The translations under genes and the position numbers were made by a program. From Streptococcus parauberis NCFD 2020 (lineage in GTDB: Bacteria; Bacillota; Bacilli; Lactobacillales; Streptococcaceae), in assembly GCF_000187935.1 (NCBI RefSeq), contig NZ_AEUT02000001.1:248001-312000 (forward strand): a DNA stretch of 64,000 nt, read 5' to 3'. The notes under the pieces were generated by a model. The model was not told the origin of the DNA. It saw only the letters and a program-made list of their open reading frames with translations, and did not search any database. Of this stretch, positions 46,796 through 55,859 are shown one piece after another; position 1 is the stretch's first letter; every line of letters starts with the position of its first letter.

Positions 46796-47995
46796 ATGAA
46801 TGAAAATAAAAAAATCCGTAAAATAATGTACTATGTTTTAGTGGCAATTGTTTCCACGTTAGTCTTTGCCTTGATATATGACTTTCTTGGTTTTCACAAA
46901 GGCGATACACAAACAACTACTAAGGAATCTCAATCCAAAGTGACGAAAACAGCACGGATTGTAGCTAACGGTGATATTCTTATTCATGACGGGCTCTATA
47001 TGAGTGCTGAAACCAGCAATGGTCATTATGATTTTAACCCCTACTTTGAGTTTGTCAAAGGCCATATCAAAAGTGCGGACTTAGCGATTGGTGACTTCGA
47101 AGGAACCATCAGTCCAGACTATCCACTAGCGGGTTATCCACTTTTTAATGCCCCCAAGGAAATTGCTAGTGCCATTAAGTCAACCGGTTACGACGTGGTT
47201 GATTTAGCTCATAATCATATTTTAGACTCAGGCCTAGCCGGAGCAATTAATACTAAAGATACTTTTAAAAAGTTAGGAATTGATAGCATTGGTATCTATA
47301 GTAAGAATCGTTCAAAAGAAGATTTCCTAATTAAAAAGGTTAATGGAATAAAAATTGCCATCTTAGGTTATTCTTATGGATATAACGGAATGGACGCAAA
47401 CTTAACAAAGTCAGAATATGAAAAACACATGTCCGATTTCGATGAAAAGAAAATTAAAGCAGATATTCAAGAAGCCGAAAAGAAAGCTGATATAACAATT
47501 GTAATGCCTCAAGATGGCGTTGAATATCAACTTCATCCAACAGACAAACAAAAGGAATTATATCAAAATATGGTTAATTGGGGAGCAGATCTTGTTTTTG
47601 GAGGACATCCTCACGTTGTTGAGCCTGCTCAAGTGATTAAAAAAGGAAACGAGAAAAAGTTTATCATTTACTCAATGGGGAACTTTATTTCAAACCAACG
47701 GTTAGAGACAGTTGATGATATTTGGACTGAACGTGGTTTGTTAATGGATGTAACAATCAATAAAAAAGGTAAGAAGACGACTATTAAATCAGTCCTTGCT
47801 CACCCAACAATGGTATTAGCTAAAGAACGGGGTGTTGTTGGAAAAGATGGCTATGAATTATATAATTATCGCACCTTAATTCTTGAAGATTTCATCAAGG
47901 GTGGTAAATATCGAAAAAAAATTGATAGTGCTACCCAAGAAAAAGTTGATATTGCTTATAAAGAGATGAATGAACATGTTAATTTGAATTGGTAA
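46796..47995 (+). CDS. CapA/PgsA-family membrane-anchored metallophosphatase-like protein
   Basis: 399 residues: one N-terminal membrane helix at about 10-30 and an external CapA domain of the calcineurin-like fold. Metal-site motifs are NGDILIHDGL, GDFEGTIS, AHNHILDSG, GGHPHVVEP and YSMGNFISNQ. The family includes the PgsA/CapA subunit of poly-gamma-glutamate synthesis in Bacillus, but no pgsB or pgsC genes are here, so a solitary wall-related role is more likely. Ribosome site GAAGGGGTG; monocistronic. Confidence 0.88.
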   Translation: MNENKKIRKIMYYVLVAIVSTLVFALIYDFLGFHKGDTQTTTKESQSKVTKTARIVANGDILIHDGLYMSAETSNGHYDFNPYFEFVKGHIKSADLAIGDFEGTISPDYPLAGYPLFNAPKEIASAIKSTGYDVVDLAHNHILDSGLAGAINTKDTFKKLGIDSIGIYSKNRSKEDFLIKKVNGIKIAILGYSYGYNGMDANLTKSEYEKHMSDFDEKKIKADIQEAEKKADITIVMPQDGVEYQLHPTDKQKELYQNMVNWGADLVFGGHPHVVEPAQVIKKGNEKKFIIYSMGNFISNQRLETVDDIWTERGLLMDVTINKKGKKTTIKSVLAHPTMVLAKERGVVGKDGYELYNYRTLILEDFIKGGKYRKKIDSATQEKVDIAYKEMNEHVNLNW

Positions 47996-48019
47996 TCGTT
48001 AAAAAAACTTGCAAAAGAC

Positions 48020-48047
48020 TTGCCAAATTAAATTAGAGTGCTATAAT
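48020..48047 (+). promoter_or_regulatory. rplU-prp-rpmA promoter
   Basis: TTGCCA (48020-48025), 16-nt spacer, extended -10 TGC-TATAAT (48039-48047). Confidence 0.85.
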
Positions 48048-48053
48048 AGTAAT

Positions 48054-48170
48054 GTTGACTAAGTGCACATCCTGTGCAACCGCACCAAAATCGTCCATAA
48101 GTAGATTTTATATCTCACGGTTACAGGCGAGTCTTCACAGAGGGAAACCTCACAACAAATTTATAGGAGG
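48054..48170 (+). ncRNA. Ribosomal protein L21 leader
   Basis: A structured 5' leader between the promoter and rplU. GTGCACATCCTGTGCAACC near its start and CTCACGGTTACAGGCGAG with AGAGGGAAACCTC near its end form local hairpins, which is the layout of the Firmicute L21 leader. It probably lets L21 or L27 level control the operon. No intrinsic terminator with a T run is evident, so control would act on translation or RNA stability. Confidence 0.75.
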
Positions 48171-48176
48171 TGCATA

Positions 48177-48491
48177 ATGAGCACATACGCAATCATCAAA
48201 ACTGGTGGAAAACAAGTTAAAGTTGAAGTAGGTCAAGCAATCTACGTTGAAAAAATCAACGCTGAAGCTGGAGCAGAAGTAACTTTTAACGAAGTTGTTC
48301 TTGTAGGTGGCGAAAACACTGTAGTTGGTACTCCAGTTGTTGAAGGAGCTACTGTAGTTGGAACTGTTGAAAAACAAGGAAAACAAAAGAAAGTTGTTAC
48401 TTTCAAATACAAACCTAAAAAAGGTAGTCACCGTAAACAAGGTCATCGTCAACCTTACACTAAAGTTGTCATCAATGCAATCAACGCTTAA
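48177..48491 (+). CDS. rplU: 50S ribosomal protein L21
   Basis: 104 residues, [20 protein letters not shown] ending in [16 protein letters not shown]. Ribosome site TAGGAGGTG. First gene of rplU-prp-rpmA. Confidence 0.98.
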   Translation: MSTYAIIKTGGKQVKVEVGQAIYVEKINAEAGAEVTFNEVVLVGGENTVVGTPVVEGATVVGTVEKQGKQKKVVTFKYKPKKGSHRKQGHRQPYTKVVINAINA

Positions 48492-48500
48492 TTTTATATC

Positions 48501-48824
48501 ATGATTAAAGCAATTTTTACACGTCAAAATGATGGTTCATTGAGCAGTGTAACACTGACTGGCCATGCTGGTAGTGGTAAATATGGCTTTGATATAGTTT
48601 GTGCTTCCGTTAGTACTCTAGCAATTAACTTTGTTAATTCCTTAGAAGTTCTTACAGATACACAGGCTGATATAGATATGAATGACGTTGAAGGTGGATA
48701 TATGAAAATTTCTATTCCACGTGACAATCAGGAGAAAGTTCAATTACTTTTCGAATCTTTTCTTCTGGGAATGACTAATTTGTCTAATGATTCTTCAAAG
48801 TTTGTTACGACAAAAGTCATCTAA
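48501..48824 (+). CDS. prp: Ribosomal-processing cysteine protease Prp
   Basis: 107 residues. Prp cleaves the N-terminal extension of L27 before it joins the ribosome. The catalytic pair H22 (TGHAGSG) and C34 (DIVCAS) is intact and at the usual positions. The ATG follows the rplU stop by 9 nt without any visible ribosome site, so translation is probably by coupling and low. Its substrate gene, rpmA, is immediately downstream and retains the cleavable extension. Confidence 0.94.
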   Translation: MIKAIFTRQNDGSLSSVTLTGHAGSGKYGFDIVCASVSTLAINFVNSLEVLTDTQADIDMNDVEGGYMKISIPRDNQEKVQLLFESFLLGMTNLSNDSSKFVTTKVI

Positions 48825-48851
48825 ATTTATTTTAAGAGAGGAAACAACATT

Positions 48852-49145
48852 ATGTTAAAAATGAATCTTGCTAACTTGCAACTTTTCGCCCATAAAAAAG
48901 GTGGAGGTTCTACATCTAACGGACGTGATTCACAATCTAAACGTCTTGGAGCTAAAGCAGCTGACGGTCAAACTGTCTCTGGTGGTTCTATTCTTTACCG
49001 TCAACGTGGTACTCACATCTATCCAGGTGTAAACGTTGGTCGTGGAGGAGATGATACACTTTTTGCTAAAGTTGAAGGTGTAGTACGTTTCGAACGCAAA
49101 GGTCGTGACAAACGTCAAGTATCAATCTACCCAGTAGCTAAATAA
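48852..49145 (+). CDS. rpmA: 50S ribosomal protein L27 with cleavable N-terminal extension
   Basis: 97 residues. The N-terminus [19 protein letters not shown] carries the extension typical of Firmicutes; Prp is expected to cut after NLQLF (residue 12), exposing AHKKGGG, which reaches the peptidyl-transfer site. The body is standard L27 ([19 protein letters not shown]). Ribosome site AGAGAGGAAA. Confidence 0.98.
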   Translation: MLKMNLANLQLFAHKKGGGSTSNGRDSQSKRLGAKAADGQTVSGGSILYRQRGTHIYPGVNVGRGGDDTLFAKVEGVVRFERKGRDKRQVSIYPVAK

Positions 49146-49156
49146 TCAAAACTAAT

Positions 49157-49185
49157 AAAAGTCTCTGGTTATCAGAGGCTTTTTT
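49157..49185 (+). terminator. rplU operon terminator
   Basis: AAAAGTCTCTG (49157-49167) and CAGAGGCTTTT (49173-49183, one G.T), loop GTTAT, T run. Confidence 0.88.
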
Positions 49186-49291
49186 CTTTCAAAATTTAGC
49201 TTTAAAGAAATGTTGACTGAATTAATTGTTTAATGAATCAGTTTTAATAACCTAGTTTCTAAATGTCATCATTTTAAAAATAGATTGCTGT

Positions 49292-49329
49292 TTAGTCTAG
49301 TAGGACTAATCACTGTTTTCTGATATAAT
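49292..49329 (+). promoter_or_regulatory. lysR promoter and possible operator
   Basis: Extended -10 TGA-TATAAT (49321-49329). A perfect dyad TTAGTC-N6-GACTAA (49292-49309) lies where the -35 should be, and a looser dyad ACTGA...TCAGT spans 49216-49242. Both are plausible sites for self-regulation by the LysR protein. Confidence 0.5.
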
Positions 49330-49358
49330 AGACTAACTAGTAAAGGAAAAAAGTATAG

Positions 49359-50267
49359 ATGAACATTCAACAATTACGATATGTAGTAGCTATCGCAAAT
49401 AACGGAACATTTCGTGAAGCTGCTAATAAATTATATGTTAGTCAACCTAGTTTATCAGTATCCGTCAAAGATTTAGAAGAAGAATTGGGCTTTCAAATTT
49501 TTACACGGACAAGTACTGGAACTGTTTTGACCAGTCAGGGCTTAATTTTCTATGAAAAAGCATTAGAAGTTGTCAAATCATTTGATAGTTTTGAAAAACA
49601 ATTTTCACAATCTGATTTAGATCAGAATGAATTTTCAGTTGCTAGTCAACATTATGATTTTTTAGCTCCTTTAGTGACTAGGTTTGCTGAAGAAACAAAT
49701 GATCATAAGTTATTACGTATCTTTGAAACAACGACCATCAAAATTTTAGATGAAGTGGCTCAAGGTAATAGTGAAATTGGCATTATTTATCTTAATTCGC
49801 AAAATCGGAAAGGTTTATTTCAAAGGATGGAAAAATTGAGCTTAGAATATGTTAATGTTACCCCCTTTCAAACGCATATTTATCTGCGAAAAGGCCATCC
49901 ACTATCCAGTCATACAGAATTAAGTATGACTGATTTGTCAGGATTTCCTGTTGTAAAATTTACTCAGGAAAAAGATGACTATTTATATTACTCAGAAAAT
50001 TTTGTAAACACTGATCAAACCAATTTAATTTATAATGTTACGGATCGAGCAACACTGAATGGGATTCTTGAAAGAACGAATGCTTTTGCGACCGGATCAG
50101 GTCTATTGGACCAAAGTAGTGTAAATGGGATAAAAGTGATTCCTTTGATTGATCATATTGAAAATGAAATGATTTATATTAAACGGAAGGATAAAAATCT
50201 TTCATCATCAGCTTTGCGATTTGTAGGGCTATTAGATAATTATTTTAAATCTGAAAAAGAAAGTTAA
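49359..50267 (+). CDS. LysR-family regulator, CpsY/MtaR-like
   Basis: 302 residues: winged helix-turn-helix at 1-60 (MNIQQLRYVVAIANNGTFRE, YVSQPSLSVSVKDLEEELGF) and a periplasmic-binding-like effector domain. The N-terminus and the position upstream of lspA match streptococcal CpsY/MtaR, which controls methionine uptake and wall-related genes in group B Streptococcus. I infer the same family member, but the effector is not proven. The ribosome site AAAGGAAAA is present; lspA starts 3 nt after the stop. Confidence 0.88.
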   Translation: MNIQQLRYVVAIANNGTFREAANKLYVSQPSLSVSVKDLEEELGFQIFTRTSTGTVLTSQGLIFYEKALEVVKSFDSFEKQFSQSDLDQNEFSVASQHYDFLAPLVTRFAEETNDHKLLRIFETTTIKILDEVAQGNSEIGIIYLNSQNRKGLFQRMEKLSLEYVNVTPFQTHIYLRKGHPLSSHTELSMTDLSGFPVVKFTQEKDDYLYYSENFVNTDQTNLIYNVTDRATLNGILERTNAFATGSGLLDQSSVNGIKVIPLIDHIENEMIYIKRKDKNLSSSALRFVGLLDNYFKSEKES

Positions 50268-50270
50268 AAC

Positions 50271-50717
50271 ATGAAGTACATTAAATTAGTAATAGGTAGT
50301 CTATTACTCATCGTCTTGGATCAACTCAGCAAATGGTGGATTGTTAATAACATACCCTTAGGAGAAATGAGACCATTTATTCCTGGAATCGTTAGCTTAA
50401 CGTATTTACAAAATAGAGGGGCTGCCTTCTCAATCCTTCAAGAGCAACATTGGTTTTTTGCAATAATGACCCTATTTGTTGTAGGTGGCATTCTCGTTTA
50501 TTACTTTAAGCACCCAGAGATGTCAAAAATCAAACAATTTGCTTTAATACTAATATTAGCTGGTGGGCTTGGAAACTTTATTGATCGAATGCGTTTAGGT
50601 TATGTTGTTGATATGGTCCATACTGATTTTATGAATTTTGCTATATTCAACATTGCTGATTCCTATCTTTCAATAGGAGTTGTTTTACTGATGCTCATTC
50701 TATGGAGGGAAGATTAA
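50271..50717 (+). CDS. lspA: Lipoprotein signal peptidase (signal peptidase II)
   Basis: 148-residue membrane aspartyl peptidase that removes signal peptides from lipoproteins such as the binding protein at 9823. Four membrane helices; LDQLSKWWIV, GGLGNFIDRMRLGYVVDM with the first catalytic aspartate, and FNIADSYL with the second. The stop overlaps the rluD start in TAATG. Confidence 0.96.
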   Translation: MKYIKLVIGSLLLIVLDQLSKWWIVNNIPLGEMRPFIPGIVSLTYLQNRGAAFSILQEQHWFFAIMTLFVVGGILVYYFKHPEMSKIKQFALILILAGGLGNFIDRMRLGYVVDMVHTDFMNFAIFNIADSYLSIGVVLLMLILWRED

Positions 50718-51604
50718 TGGAATTAATAATTAAAGAAGCAGGCAGTCGCTTAGATAAAGCGATTGCTGATTTAACAGAGCTATCACGAGGCCAAGCTAAT
50801 GACGCCATTAAGGCTGGTATTGTTTTGGTCAATGGCCAAGCTGCAAAAGCAAAGTATTCTGTCAAAGCAGGTGATATTATTACCTATGAGATTCAGGAAG
50901 AAGAAGTTCTGGATTATCAAGCTGAGGACATTCCTCTGGATGTCGTTTATGAGGATGAAGACCTGGCAATAATTAATAAGCCTCAAGGAATGGTCGTCCA
51001 TCCTTCAGCTGGTCACAGTTCAGGTACAATGGTTAATGCCTTGTTATATCAAATTAAAGATTTATCAGGCATTAATGGTGTGGTCCGGCCAGGAATCGTC
51101 CATCGTATTGACAAGGACACTTCGGGCTTATTGATGGTAGCCAAAAATGACGCCGCGCATCGGGCCTTGGCAGATGAATTGAAAGCAAAAAAATCACTCA
51201 GAAAATATTTGGCTATAGTGCACGGCAATTTACCAAATGACCGTGGAATAATTGAGGCACCAATTGGACGTAGTGAAAAGGACCGCAAAAAGCAAGCAGT
51301 TATTGCCAGAGGAAAAGAGGCAGTAACCAGATTTCAAGTTATTGAACGGTTTGGTGACTATACCTTGGTTGAGCTAACTTTGGAAACAGGAAGAACGCAT
51401 CAGATACGTGTTCATATGGCTTACATTGGTCATCCAGTTGCTGGTGATCCACTATATGGACCGAGAAAAACTCTTCCAGGCAATGGACAGTTTCTACATG
51501 CCCAAACTTTAGGTTTAACCCATCCACGTACTGGTGAAGTCATGACTTTTACAGCAGAGCCACCATTAATTTTTCAACAAACGATTGAAAAGTTACGAAA
51601 ATAG
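50717..51604 (+). CDS. rluD: 23S rRNA pseudouridine synthase, RluD family
   Basis: 295 residues: S4 RNA-binding domain at the N-terminus (RLDKAIADLTELSRGQAND) and the RluA/RluD catalytic domain with GIVHRIDKDTSGLLMVAKND (catalytic aspartate) and TGRTHQIRVHMAYIGHP. The start ATG 50717 follows GGAGGGAAG and matches family N-termini; a further in-frame ATG at 50702 lies within the end of lspA. Coupled to lspA. Confidence 0.94.
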   Translation: MELIIKEAGSRLDKAIADLTELSRGQANDAIKAGIVLVNGQAAKAKYSVKAGDIITYEIQEEEVLDYQAEDIPLDVVYEDEDLAIINKPQGMVVHPSAGHSSGTMVNALLYQIKDLSGINGVVRPGIVHRIDKDTSGLLMVAKNDAAHRALADELKAKKSLRKYLAIVHGNLPNDRGIIEAPIGRSEKDRKKQAVIARGKEAVTRFQVIERFGDYTLVELTLETGRTHQIRVHMAYIGHPVAGDPLYGPRKTLPGNGQFLHAQTLGLTHPRTGEVMTFTAEPPLIFQQTIEKLRK

Positions 51605-51638
51605 AAATTAACTTTTTAAAAAAATTTTAAAAATACTA

Positions 51639-51667
51639 TTGTTTTTCGAAAAATATTTTGCTATACT
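51639..51667 (+). promoter_or_regulatory. pyr operon promoter
   Basis: TTGTTT (51639-51644), 17-nt spacer, extended -10 TGC-TATACT (51659-51667). Confidence 0.8.
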
Positions 51668-51683
51668 AGTAAAAATTTAATAA

Positions 51684-51794
51684 TCCTTTAAAACGGTCCC
51701 GTGAGGCTGGCAAGGAGAAAAGCTCAAGTAAAGTGTGCCTTTTTTTAGGTATGCCATAATTTGTAAATCTCCTTGTAATCAAGGAGATTTTTTT
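51684..51794 (+). ncRNA. PyrR-binding attenuator leader
   Basis: A PyrR-binding hairpin at 51684-51716 has TCCTT/AAGGA at its base and the loop core TCCCGTGAGG. The terminator is AAATCTCCTTG (51765-51775) with CAAGGAGATTT (51780-51790) plus T run. CAAGGAG occurs twice: at 51711-51717, where it can pair with CTCCTTG (51769-51775) as antiterminator, and in the terminator right arm. With UMP, PyrR holds the first hairpin, frees CTCCTTG and termination follows. Confidence 0.92.
51765..51794 (+). terminator. Conditional terminator of pyr leader
   Basis: 11-bp perfect stem, loop TAAT, T run; ends 17 nt before the pyrR start. Confidence 0.9.
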
Positions 51795-51810
51795 GTGATA
51801 GGAGGAAATA

Positions 51811-52332
51811 ATGAAACAAAAAGAAATTGTCGATCAAATGACAATGAAACGGGCAATAACAAGAATAACTTATGAAATTATTGAACGCAATAAAAGTTTG
51901 GATAATATTGTTTTGGCGGGTATCAAGACAAGAGGCGTTCACCTTGCCAAGCGTATTCAAGAACGTTTATTAGAGTTAGAAGGTAAAGAACTTCCACTTG
52001 GGGAACTTGATATTAAACCTTTTAGAGATGATATAAAAGTCGAAGAAGATACGACAGAAATGCCAGTTGATATTACAGGGAAAGATATTATATTAGTTGA
52101 CGATGTTCTATATACAGGAAGAACAATCAGAGCTGCTATTGATAACCTTGTAAGTTTAGGGCGTCCTGGTCGTGTCAGTTTGGCAGTCCTTATTGATCGT
52201 GGCCACAGAGAGTTGCCGATTAGAGCTGACTATGTGGGAAAAAATATTCCAACAAGTAGTATAGAAGAAATCGTTGTAGAAGTTGTAGAAGTTGATGGTA
52301 ACGATCGTGTTATCATTGTCGATCCTTCATAA
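51811..52332 (+). CDS. pyrR: PyrR, pyrimidine operon attenuation protein / uracil phosphoribosyltransferase
   Basis: 173 residues of the phosphoribosyltransferase fold. The PRPP loop is [18 protein letters not shown], and the RNA-binding surface is basic. It binds UMP and the leader RNA to stop transcription and has weak UPRTase activity. Ribosome site ATAGGAGGAAA. Start of the pyrR-pyrP-pyrB-carA-carB operon. Confidence 0.97.
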   Translation: MKQKEIVDQMTMKRAITRITYEIIERNKSLDNIVLAGIKTRGVHLAKRIQERLLELEGKELPLGELDIKPFRDDIKVEEDTTEMPVDITGKDIILVDDVLYTGRTIRAAIDNLVSLGRPGRVSLAVLIDRGHRELPIRADYVGKNIPTSSIEEIVVEVVEVDGNDRVIIVDPS

Positions 52333-52348
52333 GGACAAAGGAGTAATA

Positions 52349-53605
52349 ATGAAAGATGTAATTTACGATGTCGAAGAAATGCCCAAAGCAGGAATTCTGT
52401 TTGGCCTATCCTTCCAACATTTATTCGCTATGTTTGGAGCAACTGTTTTAGTTCCAATCTTAGTCGGAATAGATCCATCAGTTGCTTTGTTATCAAGTGG
52501 ACTAGGAACCTTAGCCCATTTATCTGTAACAAAATTTAAAATTCCAGCATATATGGGTTCAAGTTTCGCTTATATTGCAGCGATGCAGATGTTGATGAAA
52601 ACTGACGGCATTGGCGCAGTTGCTCAAGGGGCAATAACAGGTGGTTTAGTTTACCTGATAGTAGCCCTGATCGTAAAAGCAATAGGAAATGATTGGATAG
52701 ATAAAATATTGCCACCGGTTGTAGTTGGACCAATCGTAATGGTCATCGGTTTAAGCTTAGCATCGACAGCAGTCGGAAGTGTTATGTTGAAGGATGGTAC
52801 CTATAATCTACTCTATCTACTAATCGGTATGGTAACCTTACTATCCGTTATTTTCTTCAATATTTATGGTAAAGGCTTAGTAGCAATTATTCCAATTTTA
52901 CTAGGATTACTAGTAGGTTATGTCTTTTCTTTGGTAGTAGGTTTCGTAACTGGACAAGAAATCATTAATTTCACAGCAGTTGCACAAGCAAAATGGTTTA
53001 GTGCTCCTTCTGTCTCAATCCCATTCTTAAGTTACGGCTTAAAATTTTATCCAAGTGCAATCTTAACAATGGCACCAATTGCATTTGTAACGATGACAGA
53101 ACATTTTGGTCACGTTATGGTATTGAATAGTTTAACGAATCGAGATTACTTTAAAGATCCTGGACTTGAAAAAACTCTAACAGGTGATGGTCTAGCACAA
53201 GTAATTGCCGGTTTCCTAGGTGCACCGCCAGTAACATCATATGGTGAAAACATTGGTGTTATGGCTCTAAATAAAATTTTCTCAGTTTATGTCATAGCTG
53301 GAGCAGCAGCAATAGCAGCGCTCCTAAGTTTTATAGGTAAAATTTCTGCTCTGATACAATCAATTCCTTCACCAGTTATCGGTGGGATTTCAATTGCACT
53401 CTTCGGAGTCATTGCTTCAAGTGGTTTAAAAATTCTTATTGAATCGAAAGTCGATATGGATAATAAGAAAAATCTCTTGATTACAAGTGTTATCTTAGTA
53501 TCAGGAATTGGTGGATTAATGCTTCAAATTAACGGATTACAAATTTCCGGTGTTGCCTTCTCAACATTGTTAGGAATAATCCTTAATAAAGTATTACCAG
53601 AATAA
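52349..53605 (+). CDS. pyrP: Uracil permease
   Basis: 418-residue nucleobase:cation symporter of the NCS2 (UraA) family with about 12-14 membrane segments. FGATVLVPILVGIDPSVALL near the N-terminus and APIAFVTMTEHFGHVMVL in the core carry the family acidic residues; GAPPVTSYGENIGVMALNK is the NCS2 signature. The start at 52349 follows AAAGGAGTAAT; a longer in-frame reading lies inside pyrR. There is only 16 nt between pyrR and this gene, so no separate attenuator. Confidence 0.96.
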   Translation: MKDVIYDVEEMPKAGILFGLSFQHLFAMFGATVLVPILVGIDPSVALLSSGLGTLAHLSVTKFKIPAYMGSSFAYIAAMQMLMKTDGIGAVAQGAITGGLVYLIVALIVKAIGNDWIDKILPPVVVGPIVMVIGLSLASTAVGSVMLKDGTYNLLYLLIGMVTLLSVIFFNIYGKGLVAIIPILLGLLVGYVFSLVVGFVTGQEIINFTAVAQAKWFSAPSVSIPFLSYGLKFYPSAILTMAPIAFVTMTEHFGHVMVLNSLTNRDYFKDPGLEKTLTGDGLAQVIAGFLGAPPVTSYGENIGVMALNKIFSVYVIAGAAAIAALLSFIGKISALIQSIPSPVIGGISIALFGVIASSGLKILIESKVDMDNKKNLLITSVILVSGIGGLMLQINGLQISGVAFSTLLGIILNKVLPE

Positions 53606-53648
53606 GAATTTTACAAAGACAGCAATCAATTAGCATAAAGGGGAAATT

Positions 53649-54581
53649 ATGTCAGTTATTAATAATCAAGTCTCACTTAAAAATTTAGTATCGATGGAAC
53701 TATTATCTAATGAAGAAGTCATGGGGTTAATCACTCGAGGACATCAGTTTAAACAAGGTAAGGTTAAATTAGAAGATAATAGTAAAATTTTTGCGACAAA
53801 TTTATTTTTTGAAAACTCAACTAGAACACATAAATCTTTTGAGGTTGCTGAGCGAAAATTGGGATTGCCAGTAATCGATTTTAATACTGATACTAGTTCT
53901 GTTAATAAGGGTGAGACGCTCTATGATACGGTCTTGACAATGAGCGCTTTAGGTGTTGACATTTGTGTCATCAGACACCCTGAGGTTGATTATTATAAAC
54001 AGTTGATTGAAAGTCCAACAATAACAGCTTCAATTGTTAATGGTGGAGATGGATCAGGTCAACACCCTAGTCAATGTTTATTAGACTTGATGACAATTTA
54101 TGAAGAATTTGGTCATTTCGATGGACTTGAAATAGCTATTGCAGGTGATTTGACCCATTCTCGAGTAGCAAAATCAAATATGCAAATTCTTAAAAGACTA
54201 GGTGCACATGTTTATTTCTGTGGTCCCGAAAGATGGTACTCAAGTGAATTTGAATCATATGGTACTTATAAGGATATCGATGAGATTATTGATCAATTGG
54301 ATGTCCTAATGTTGCTTCGTGTTCAACACGAACGTCATGATGGAACTGCCGGATTTTCGAAAAAAGAATACCATGAAAAATTTGGCTTAACTGAAGGCCG
54401 CTATGAAAAGTTAAAAGATCAAGCAATTATCATGCATCCTGCTCCTGTAAATAGAGAAGTTGAAATTGCTGATAGTTTAGTAGAAGCTCCAAAAGCAAGA
54501 ATTGTTGCTCAAATGGAAAATGGCGTTTATGTTAGAATGGCAATAATTGAGGCTATTTTAAATGGTAGAAACCAGGCCTAA
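53649..54581 (+). CDS. pyrB: Aspartate carbamoyltransferase catalytic subunit
   Basis: 310 residues; makes carbamoyl aspartate, the first committed step of pyrimidine synthesis. Carbamoyl-phosphate loop [31 protein letters not shown] and [12 protein letters not shown] are intact. Ribosome site AAGGGGAAA. The 43-nt gap after pyrP has no attenuator. Confidence 0.98.
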   Translation: MSVINNQVSLKNLVSMELLSNEEVMGLITRGHQFKQGKVKLEDNSKIFATNLFFENSTRTHKSFEVAERKLGLPVIDFNTDTSSVNKGETLYDTVLTMSALGVDICVIRHPEVDYYKQLIESPTITASIVNGGDGSGQHPSQCLLDLMTIYEEFGHFDGLEIAIAGDLTHSRVAKSNMQILKRLGAHVYFCGPERWYSSEFESYGTYKDIDEIIDQLDVLMLLRVQHERHDGTAGFSKKEYHEKFGLTEGRYEKLKDQAIIMHPAPVNREVEIADSLVEAPKARIVAQMENGVYVRMAIIEAILNGRNQA

Positions 54582-54600
54582 ATGTTACTAGGAGGTTGAA

Positions 54601-55689
54601 ATGACAAAAAGATTATTGCTTTTAGAAGATGGTACCATTTTTGAAGGAAAAGCCATAGGGGCTGATATCGATGTCACAGGAGAAATTGTTTTCAATACTG
54701 GTATGACTGGTTATCAAGAATCAATCACAGATCAATCCTATAATGGTCAAATACTGACCTTTACCTACCCACTTATTGGAAACTATGGTGTTAATCGAGA
54801 TGATTACGAAACAATTAAGCCAACCTGTAAAGGTATAGTAGTTTCTGAAATTAGTCGGATTGCCAGTAACTGGCGTCAACAGATGACCTTAGATCAATTT
54901 TTAAAAGCGAAAGGAATTCCTGGGATTGCAGGAATTGATACTCGTGCCTTAACAAAAATCATTAGACAGCATGGGACAATGAAAGCAACTATAGCAGATG
55001 CTGGTGATTCAATAGATCATTTAAAAGTTCTTTTACAAGCTACGGTGCTACCAACTAATAATATAGAACAAGTATCTACAAAATCAGCATATCCAGCGCC
55101 AGGTCTTGGGAAAAATATTGTTGTTGTGGACTTTGGACTAAAACATTCGATTTTAAGAGAATTTGCCAAGCGTCAATGTAATGTCACTGTTGTCCCATTT
55201 GATGTGACTGCGAAAGAAATACTGGCTATGAATCCTGATGGTGTAATGTTGACAAATGGCCCAGGTAATCCGGAAGATTTACCAGAAGCCCTAAAGATGA
55301 TAAGAGATGTACAAGGAAAGATTCCAATCTTTGGTATCTGTATGGGGCATCAATTATTTAGCCTAGCAAATGGTGCAAAAACTTATAAGATGACTTTTGG
55401 GCATCGAGGATTTAACCATGCTGTTAGAGAAATTGCTACTGGTCGAGTTGACTTCACAAGTCAAAATCATGGCTATTCTGTTGAACGAGAAAGTTTACCA
55501 GAAGAATTAATTGTGACACATGAGGAAATTAATGATGGCTCAGTAGAGGGATTAAGACACCGTTATTATCCTGCTTTCTCAGTACAATTTCATCCAGATG
55601 CAGCTCCAGGTCCACATGATGCTTCATATTTATTTGATACATTTTTGGAAATGATTGATTCATTTCAATTACAAACTACTAATAACTAA
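54601..55689 (+). CDS. carA: Carbamoyl-phosphate synthase small subunit
   Basis: 362 residues. The class I glutamine amidotransferase hydrolyses glutamine and feeds ammonia to CarB. The nucleophile cysteine is in [14 protein letters not shown] (near 246) and the catalytic histidine in [12 protein letters not shown] (near 331). The residue two after that histidine is Asp, where E. coli and most relatives have Glu as the third triad member. The N-terminal CarA domain begins [15 protein letters not shown]. Ribosome site TAGGAGG. Confidence 0.97.
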   Translation: MTKRLLLLEDGTIFEGKAIGADIDVTGEIVFNTGMTGYQESITDQSYNGQILTFTYPLIGNYGVNRDDYETIKPTCKGIVVSEISRIASNWRQQMTLDQFLKAKGIPGIAGIDTRALTKIIRQHGTMKATIADAGDSIDHLKVLLQATVLPTNNIEQVSTKSAYPAPGLGKNIVVVDFGLKHSILREFAKRQCNVTVVPFDVTAKEILAMNPDGVMLTNGPGNPEDLPEALKMIRDVQGKIPIFGICMGHQLFSLANGAKTYKMTFGHRGFNHAVREIATGRVDFTSQNHGYSVERESLPEELIVTHEEINDGSVEGLRHRYYPAFSVQFHPDAAPGPHDASYLFDTFLEMIDSFQLQTTNN

Positions 55690-55826
55690 TATTTAAAACT
55701 ATCCAGTGAGGTAGCAAATAGAAAGGAAAAGTAGAGGTTTGACTTGTTTCTTCTAAAAAATAGATAGGTCAAGGACAGTTATTCATAAATAAAAAAATAG
55801 AAGCCTCAGTTTAACCTAGGCTTTTT
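55690..55826 (+). ncRNA. Probable second PyrR attenuator between carA and carB
   Basis: A PyrR-site-like hairpin: TATTT/AAATA (55690-55694, 55716-55720), internal bulge, CTA/TAG (55699-55701, 55712-55714) and loop TCCAGTGAGG, matching the TCCnGnGAGG core of the leader site. Downstream, AAGCCT (55801-55806) and AGGCTT (55818-55823) with T run form a terminator. GAGGTTT (55734-55740) can pair with AAGCCTC (55801-55807) as antiterminator. Inferred from motif and folding. Confidence 0.6.
55801..55826 (+). terminator. Conditional terminator upstream of carB
   Basis: 6-bp stem AAGCCT/AGGCTT with 11-nt loop followed by TTT and A-rich sequence; weaker than the leader terminator. Confidence 0.5.
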
Positions 55827-55859
55827 AAAGAAAAATGAATCCTCCTTTACAGTTTTAAA

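Noticed and set aside
48150..48527. Minus-strand frame across rplU
   Set aside because: Phe/Ser/Asn-rich shadow of a ribosomal protein gene.
53606..53648. PyrR attenuator between pyrP and pyrB, as in Bacillus
   Set aside because: The gap is only 43 nt and has neither the TCCnGnGAGG core nor a terminator.
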